Assembly: GCA_028822955.1 (NCBI GenBank)
Contig: JAPKCL010000065.1
Span: 1 to 8,980 of the forward strand
Length of the DNA: 8,980 nt
Direction: 5' to 3'
Source of the DNA: Candidatus Poseidoniaceae archaeon
GTDB taxonomy: Archaea > Thermoplasmatota > Poseidoniia > Poseidoniales > Poseidoniaceae
The number at the start of each line of letters is the position of its first letter. Position 1 is the first letter of the stretch. The translations under genes and the position numbers were made by a program. Under the pieces are notes generated by a model. It was not told the DNA's origin, did not search any database, and saw nothing but the letters and a program-made list of their open reading frames with translations. Shown in pieces: positions 4,989 to 8,980 of the stretch.

Positions 4989-7487
4989 TCATTGTGCCTC
5001 AAGCCACTGATGGCCATAAAAATTCCATTGCTCCATGGTCCAACCTGTTGGCAATCCTTCCGCAGGTAATGGTGGCGGAGTCGGTTGGTTTTGTTGAACA
5101 TACGGTGTTGGTTCGAATGGTGGGTTCAGAGCAGGTAAATCAATCATTGAACTGACTTGAGCAAATTGTGGCGTCGAATCTTGGATCCCAGTTTCCTGAA
5201 AGAACATATCGGCTTTGGTATATTCATTCTCGTTCTTCTTCGGAAACAATTGTTGACCAACCAAATAGAACAAAAGCCATGCTCCCGAGAACATCAAGAC
5301 AAACGAGATTACTAATTGCGGAGTTCTGTTTGAAGCATCCGTTTTCGAATCGAGTTCTGTCGATGGTTGAGTTACATCGAGATTCGAATTGTTGTTGGCA
5401 GACTGGGTTGAATTCACCTGGTCAGCATCCGTGGTATTTCCGGAGTTCGCATCGGTCGTATTGGTTGCATCGGTTGCATTGGTTGGATTGTAATTTCCAT
5501 CCGGTGTTTCATCACACCCATCTGGAACGCCGTCATCATCACCGTCCATTTGATCTTCAAAACCTTCGCAAACGTCGAGTTGATTGGCGATTCCATCACC
5601 GTCATTGTCAATCAAATCATCACAATTGTCCGGTATTGAATCGTTATCGATATCGAGGAAGTCGTCGAATCCTGGGCATTGGTCAAGAACATCGGAGACC
5701 ATGTCAAAATCGCTATCAATCAATGAATCGCACCCATCTGGAATCGTATCATTATCCAAATCGATCAAGTCATCAAAGCCGGGACAGGAATCTATAGTAT
5801 CGTTGACTCCGTCGTTATCAGAATCAATAAACGAATCGCATCCATCGGGTATGGAGTCATTGTCGAGGTCGATGGAATCATCGTATCCTTCACACGAGTC
5901 ATCGGGGTCATTAATCGAGTCTCCATCCGAATCATCGATGCATCCATCCCCATCGATATCCCATGGTATTGATTCTTCATTCGGACAAAGATCAGACCAT
6001 GTTTCAAGGTAGTCACCTGGCGTCATGTCTTTGTTAGTGAAGGCCGAAAACTCTTCGGAATACTTGCGTGCTTTGAAGACCGCATTTGCAGTTGTACCGG
6101 CATTGTTTCCTGCAGGAATCTCATCACCTTGAGTGAGGCTACCTTGGTTGGTAATCGGATTGATGTATTTCCATACGATTTCTCCGTTCAAATTCACTTC
6201 ATACAGTGTCCCTTGCGTGCCATAGGTCACCAGTGTGTTTCCATTTGGTAAACGTTCAGCACCTGAAATTGACTGTGCATACATCTGTTCTCCAAGGTCC
6301 CATGACCAACTTGGTGCATTTGGCCCCCAGGTTCCGTTTGCTTCAAGTGGGTAATTTCCGTTGTTTGAAGGGGGGTGAATCACGTCAACAGATGAAACAC
6401 TCGGAGAGCGTCCGTTACCGTTGTTAAACAGCAACAGGCCTCCAGCGTCAGTTCGTCCTTGCTCAATCCATTGAACATCATGTTGTCCGAACAACTGCTG
6501 GTTGCTGGAAAGCCCTGAATCATAGACTTGTGGATTCCCCCATCGATAGAGTATGTCTCCACCTTTACCAGAATTTCCGCCAGTATGCCCTGCTGCTTCT
6601 GCAGTGGTCGTACTGTGGTCGATAATGTAGATCTCATTCATGTTCTTACATGACAACACAATTTGGTCCAGGACAGCGTTGTAGTCAATACCGTTACAAT
6701 GCATCCAATCTGCCCGGCCTGCTTGGTTTCCGGTTGCACCCATGAAATTGATATCGAGCCGTTCAGGATGGTCTGCGACCACACCAAAGTTATCGACCGA
6801 TGCATCATAGTCCTGAATCAAATGGTCCCAAGCATTCCATTGCCACACAATATTTGCTTGGTTATTGGCTAAGGGTTCGATTTCGATAATGTGGTCTGGC
6901 CAAACATTGCTACTTCCACCGGGCGCATCACTCGCGATGGCTGGGTTACGACCTGCTTGGGCAGCTTCTGTCTCGGATTTGTCCTCCCATGCAATTGCGA
7001 GAATATTTCCATTTGGCATCGGTTCTAAATCATGGTGCGTGATGAAATCCATCGAGGAGTATTCCCAGGACCATTCGGCAGTACCGTCCCAGCCAATGCG
7101 CTCAATCTTACCTGCAATTCCTCCACCACTGAAGTCTCCAACGGCCTGTTGGGCAAGGTTAGCAGCACGGAGTAAATCCCCGTCTTCCAAAAGATATGAA
7201 GAAAGTCCAGGTCTATGCCCACCTGGTGATTCCCAAGAATGGACTTCCCTTCCCTGATGATCAATCAGGTAACTGGTTGTTGCGGGCATAGGTGAAAAAA
7301 GAGTGTAACCGGAGCTGGTCGAATTGGTACACGAAATCAAACCCATCGTCCAAGTATCGTTTCTATCTGCATGACAACTTGGAGGTTGATTGATGCTTTT
7401 GCCTTCTGAAGTAGAACCAGATGGGAGAACTGTCACACAGGTCAACATCATCATACTGAGTATGATGGCGCGTAACTGGACATTCAT
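4989..7487 (-). CDS. Surface-anchored arylsulfotransferase-like protein with thrombospondin type 3 repeats
   Basis: Domain order in the 832 residues: signal peptide (Arg6, hydrophobic 7-21); an arylsulfotransferase (ASST) beta-propeller-like region at about 58-480; calcium-binding thrombospondin type 3 repeats at 510-664; an Asn/Thr/Ser/Asp stalk at 665-722 with six N-glycosylation sequons (N670, N676, N684, N692, N699, N720); one transmembrane helix at about 724-745 followed by Pro-Lys-Lys; and a cytoplasmic tail with a proline-rich stretch and GWTMEQW near the C terminus. The ASST call rests on HHDLEPMPNGNILAI (151-165), MHCNGIDY (262-269), ILYRWGNP (312-319), QHDVQWIE (335-342) and ERLPNGNTLV (411-420). 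ASST enzymes move sulfate from a phenolic sulfate to another phenol through a sulfo-histidine; H152, H263, R315 and H336 are candidate active-site residues by order, not by alignment. The substrate is unknown and activity is unproven; a purely structural or binding propeller is possible. The ATG at 7487 is the only sensible start but has no clear ribosome binding site. It is 62 bases downstream of the COG1325 gene. Confidence 0.85.
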   Translation of the reverse strand: MNVQLRAIILSMMMLTCVTVLPSGSTSEGKSINQPPSCHADRNDTWTMGLISCTNSTSSGYTLFSPMPATTSYLIDHQGREVHSWESPGGHRPGLSSYLLEDGDLLRAANLAQQAVGDFSGGGIAGKIERIGWDGTAEWSWEYSSMDFITHHDLEPMPNGNILAIAWEDKSETEAAQAGRNPAIASDAPGGSSNVWPDHIIEIEPLANNQANIVWQWNAWDHLIQDYDASVDNFGVVADHPERLDINFMGATGNQAGRADWMHCNGIDYNAVLDQIVLSCKNMNEIYIIDHSTTTAEAAGHTGGNSGKGGDILYRWGNPQVYDSGLSSNQQLFGQHDVQWIEQGRTDAGGLLLFNNGNGRSPSVSSVDVIHPPSNNGNYPLEANGTWGPNAPSWSWDLGEQMYAQSISGAERLPNGNTLVTYGTQGTLYEVNLNGEIVWKYINPITNQGSLTQGDEIPAGNNAGTTANAVFKARKYSEEFSAFTNKDMTPGDYLETWSDLCPNEESIPWDIDGDGCIDDSDGDSINDPDDSCEGYDDSIDLDNDSIPDGCDSFIDSDNDGVNDTIDSCPGFDDLIDLDNDTIPDGCDSLIDSDFDMVSDVLDQCPGFDDFLDIDNDSIPDNCDDLIDNDGDGIANQLDVCEGFEDQMDGDDDGVPDGCDETPDGNYNPTNATDATNTTDANSGNTTDADQVNSTQSANNNSNLDVTQPSTELDSKTDASNRTPQLVISFVLMFSGAWLLFYLVGQQLFPKKNENEYTKADMFFQETGIQDSTPQFAQVSSMIDLPALNPPFEPTPYVQQNQPTPPPLPAEGLPTGWTMEQWNFYGHQWLEAQ
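5496..5894 (-). repeat. 108-base repeats encoding thrombospondin type 3 units
   Basis: Three full 36-residue units and a partial fourth begin at Cys532, Cys568, Cys604 and Cys640 of the surface protein. Each reads roughly C-(E/P)-G-(Y/F)-(D/E)-D, then DxDNDxIPDxCD, then a second Asp-rich loop of the DxDxDG type. A second cysteine lies 18 residues after the first in each unit (550, 586, 622, 658). The DNA copies differ at many third positions, so the duplication is old. The reverse strand of these repeats gives long open frames that are not genes. Confidence 0.9.
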
Positions 7488-7491
7488 GTCC
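7478..7491. repeat. Palindrome at the start codon of the surface protein gene
   Basis: GGACAT and ATGTCC are exact reverse complements separated by two bases and enclose the ATG at 7487-7485 (minus strand). It may be an operator or RNA hairpin, or chance. Confidence 0.3.
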
Positions 7492-7499
7492 TTTGGTCT

Positions 7500-7523
7500 T
7501 TCAACTAGGTATTCAACTTAGTG
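7500..7523. repeat. Imperfect 12-base tandem repeat upstream of the surface protein gene
   Basis: TTCAACTAGGTA is followed directly by TTCAACTTAGTG; 9 of 12 positions agree, including the first seven. It lies in the 62-base gap just upstream of the surface protein start (7487) and could be a regulator site. A chance origin is likely enough that I give it little weight. Confidence 0.3.
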
Positions 7524-7549
7524 GATTGCCGAGTTGTGACATCAAATTA

Positions 7550-8008
7550 TCATTCATCCTGAACTTTTTCTAAGGCGAGTTTGAGGATATTTTTACATTC
7601 TTCAATCGCCACCTGTCCGGGATAAACTTCGATTTTGGTATGGCATTTGATGGTTGCAACTTGGCCCGAAGTTGCTAAAACGACTTCACCGTCAATGAAT
7701 GCATCGAAATCTATGCGGAAATAGAGAGTGTGGTTTTCATCAAAACGAACATCGACTTCTTGAAGTAAGGTTTGAAGGCACTCCGCTCCGATTCGAGACA
7801 ATGACTTGATTGAATGTGCTTTCTTTTTGCACACCCCAGTCACCATGTGGAGTTTGGAGCCATGGTAGGAGGTTGTCGATTCGATTTCGACCAATTCTGG
7901 GTCTCCAACGAGCCATGCTATGGCATCGGCTACAACCGTTTCGTCAGCAACGCCGCTCGCCGTCGCTCGCCAGGTGATGTGATGGAGGCCCACAACCACG
8001 GGGTTCAC
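7550..8008 (-). CDS. Archaeal RNA-binding protein, COG1325 (predicted exosome-associated)
   Basis: The 152-residue soluble protein resembles COG1325, a small archaeal family with an RNA-binding fold that has been linked to the exosome by prediction only. Visible family features are the N-terminal HHITWRATA strand, a middle block with (E)IESTTSYHGSKLHMV like the family's acidic strand followed by HGN, the adjoining KKKAHSIKSL helix, and DENHTLYFRIDFDAFIDGEVVLATSG, which matches the family's LYLRLDKQxAYLGE-like segment. The length is near the family norm of about 140-150. An in-frame TAA at 8026-8024 restricts the start. GTG 8008 is the outermost choice; GTG 7999 (removing three residues) is as likely, because GAAGTGA just before it looks like a ribosome binding site. 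The gene is divergent from rps3ae, which fits a role in rRNA or mRNA handling (inference). The family call is by recognition of motifs, without alignment. Confidence 0.8.
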   Translation of the reverse strand: MNPVVVGLHHITWRATASGVADETVVADAIAWLVGDPELVEIESTTSYHGSKLHMVTGVCKKKAHSIKSLSRIGAECLQTLLQEVDVRFDENHTLYFRIDFDAFIDGEVVLATSGQVATIKCHTKIEVYPGQVAIEECKNILKLALEKVQDE

Positions 8009-8115
8009 TTCATGCTCATGAGTTTACCGAATCGAACCGTTGATATGAATGCAAATTAAGGACCGCAGTGAATTGGACCAAGAGGCTTCTTCAAATAGGG
8101 GTGGTGAGTGGCCGA

Positions 8116-8141
8116 CTTGCAAGTGGGGTAGCCCCCGCAAG
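8116..8141 (+). promoter_or_regulatory. Possible hairpin in the rps3ae leader
   Basis: CTTGC (8116-8120) pairs with GCAAG (8137-8141), and GGGG (8125-8128) pairs with CCCC (8133-8136) around a TAGC loop, leaving a four-base bulge AAGT on the left side. It ends about 20 bases before the rps3ae ATG. Ribosomal protein leaders often carry structures used for feedback control; whether this is one is unknown. No T-run follows, so it is not a terminator of the usual kind. Confidence 0.35.
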
Positions 8142-8162
8142 ACAACATCCCGAGATGATACA

Positions 8163-8980
8163 ATGGCAAAGAAAATCAGTGTGAAGGCACGTGCAGCAGC
8201 ACGGAAGCAGCGAGACAAGTGGAAGAACAAGATTTGGTACACCATTCGTGCACCTCGTACTCCATGGGATTTTAAGAAAATTGGAGAAACTCTGGGAGAG
8301 TCTGACGAACACATTCTCGGCCGTGTCTATGAAATGACACAACAAGAATTCAATGGCGATTTTACGAAGATGCACGTTATTCTTCGTTTCCGAGTTCATG
8401 AGTGCGTCGGTCAAGATGCATTGACGACTTTTATCGGCCACCACCACCAAACCGATCACATTCGCCGTCAAATCCGCCGCTACCGTGGCAAGGTTGACGA
8501 TGTTGTTGATATTGTCTCGACAGATGGATACCTTGTCCGTCTCAAGCCTCTTATCATCACCCAGAAGCGTGTTCAGACTTCAGTCAAGCAAGCAATGCGA
8601 GCAAAGGCCCGTGACATGATCATCAGTTTTGCTTCGAAGTCGACCTACGCTAAGATCCAGACTCAAATCCTCGACGGAACTCTTGAAGAAGAAATCCGCA
8701 AGGCTGTTAAACCGATTTATCCGGTAAAGTCTGTCGCAATTCGTAAGAGCCAACTGCTCCAAGCTGGTGTTGTCGCTGGCAACGGAAAAACTCTTGATGA
8801 AATCCACTCTGAAGAAGCTCGAAGTGAAGCAGAAATCAAGGCCAAGAAAGCAGCAGTACTTGCTTCCGCAATGGACGACGAAGAGGAAGAGGATGTTTCC
8901 ACTCCTTCTATTATCGATGCTGCTGAAGCAATGGAGCCTGCATCTGAAAAGGCACCTGCTGAAAAAGCACCTGCTGAAAA
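8163..8980 (+). CDS. rps3ae: Ribosomal protein eS1 (S3Ae), C terminus beyond the window
   Basis: eS1 is a small-subunit ribosomal protein found in archaea and eukaryotes, placed near the mRNA exit region. The first 205 residues match the family: a basic N terminus, KWKNKIWYTIRAP (19-31), IGETLGESDEHILGRVYE (40-57), the histidine- and arginine-rich HHHQTDHIRRQIRR (93-106), VDIVSTDGYLVRLKPL (115-130), the basic helix KQAMRAKARDMI (142-153) and EEEIRKAVKPIYPVKSVAIRK (175-195). The family usually ends at about 200-225 residues, but this frame is still open at residue 272 when the window ends. The extra part has an acidic run (DDEEEEED at about 238-244) and then EKAPA repeats. The start ATG follows GAGATGAT, a near match to the archaeal ribosome binding site. 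The gene is divergent from the COG1325 gene; the 154 bases between must hold both promoters, though I cannot point to a convincing TATA box. Confidence 0.96.
   Translation, partial: MAKKISVKARAAARKQRDKWKNKIWYTIRAPRTPWDFKKIGETLGESDEHILGRVYEMTQQEFNGDFTKMHVILRFRVHECVGQDALTTFIGHHHQTDHIRRQIRRYRGKVDDVVDIVSTDGYLVRLKPLIITQKRVQTSVKQAMRAKARDMIISFASKSTYAKIQTQILDGTLEEEIRKAVKPIYPVKSVAIRKSQLLQAGVVAGNGKTLDEIHSEEARSEAEIKAKKAAVLASAMDDEEEEDVSTPSIIDAAEAMEPASEKAPAEKAPAE
8946..8980 (+). repeat. 15-base tandem repeat encoding EKAPA
   Basis: GAAAARGCACCTGCT occurs twice in full (8946-8960 and 8961-8975, one base different) and starts a third time before the window ends. It encodes a Glu-Lys-Ala-Pro-Ala repeat in the tail of eS1 and probably continues past the edge. 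Confidence 0.85.

Noticed and set aside
5168..5797. A 209-residue open frame on the plus strand, antisense to the surface protein
   Set aside because: It lies opposite the stalk, tail and repeat coding region; its product is His-, Arg- and Ser-rich with no domain, and the open frame follows from the GAT/GAC-rich repeats on the other strand.
5496..5894. Regularly spaced repeats that might suggest a CRISPR array
   Set aside because: The 108-base period is that of a coding repeat; there are no short identical repeats with unique spacers and no cas genes.
5584..6012. A 142-residue Ser/Pro-rich open frame with internal repeats on the plus strand
   Set aside because: It is the exact reverse of the Asp-rich thrombospondin repeats (GAT read backwards gives ATC and TCG/TCA codons), so its repeats are an echo and not a gene.
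7430..7450. A lipobox-like MLTC in the signal peptide of the surface protein
   Set aside because: Position -1 is Thr, not Gly or Ala, and the protein already has a C-terminal transmembrane anchor, so a lipoprotein is unlikely.
8029..8038. GGTTCGATTC on the minus strand, like a tRNA T arm
   Set aside because: The flanks do not pair as a T stem, and no acceptor, D arm or anticodon arm can be built around it.
7814..8059. An 81-residue plus-strand frame before rps3ae
   Set aside because: Most of it is antisense to the COG1325 gene, it has no family features, and the COG1325 frame explains the region.
8116..8141. The leader hairpin as a transcription terminator
   Set aside because: No T-rich run follows, and it lies immediately upstream of the rps3ae start.

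Overview
The window reads as chromosome from a planktonic euryarchaeon, most likely a Marine Group II archaeon (Candidatus Poseidoniales). The signs are an archaeal ribosomal protein eS1 (S3Ae), an archaeal COG1325-type RNA-binding protein, a long archaeal-type PdxS with an internal insertion, GAGGTGAT-like ribosome binding sites that often overlap the upstream stop codon, and a large surface protein ending in a GWTMEQW tail that I associate with this group. The assignment is inference; there is no rRNA gene in the window.

Layout. Bases 19-3563 hold four plus-strand genes in close order: a three-helix membrane protein of unknown function, a long coiled-coil protein (COG1340-like), a sugar-phosphate nucleotidyltransferase with a left-handed beta-helix tail, and a small charged protein. 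The last gene meets the minus-strand pdxS head-on with no base between the two stop codons. Bases 3564-8008 hold four minus-strand genes: (in transcription order) the COG1325 protein, an 832-residue secreted and anchored arylsulfotransferase-like protein with thrombospondin type 3 repeats, a 7Fe ferredoxin, and pdxS. From 8163 the plus strand carries rps3ae, which runs off the right edge. It is divergent from the COG1325 gene across 154 bases.

The genes do not form one obvious pathway. The nucleotidyltransferase makes activated sugar for glycans. The sulfotransferase-like protein is a cell-surface protein with many N-glycosylation sequons. PdxS makes vitamin B6 (the PdxT partner is not in the window). 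The ferredoxin carries electrons. The COG1325 and eS1 genes belong to RNA and ribosome biology.

Points most worth a second look are these. The complete ferredoxin reading frame has no ATG, GTG or TTG at its expected N terminus, and an ATT codon with a well-spaced ribosome binding site sits exactly where the family's first Met belongs. The surface protein has eight cysteines spaced exactly 18 residues apart, and a conserved-looking cytoplasmic tail. The eS1 protein has a long repetitive Glu/Ala/Lys/Pro extension. I do not see a mobile element, CRISPR array, tRNA or rRNA. I also see no clearly new multi-gene system. No stretch longer than 300 bases lacks a gene.
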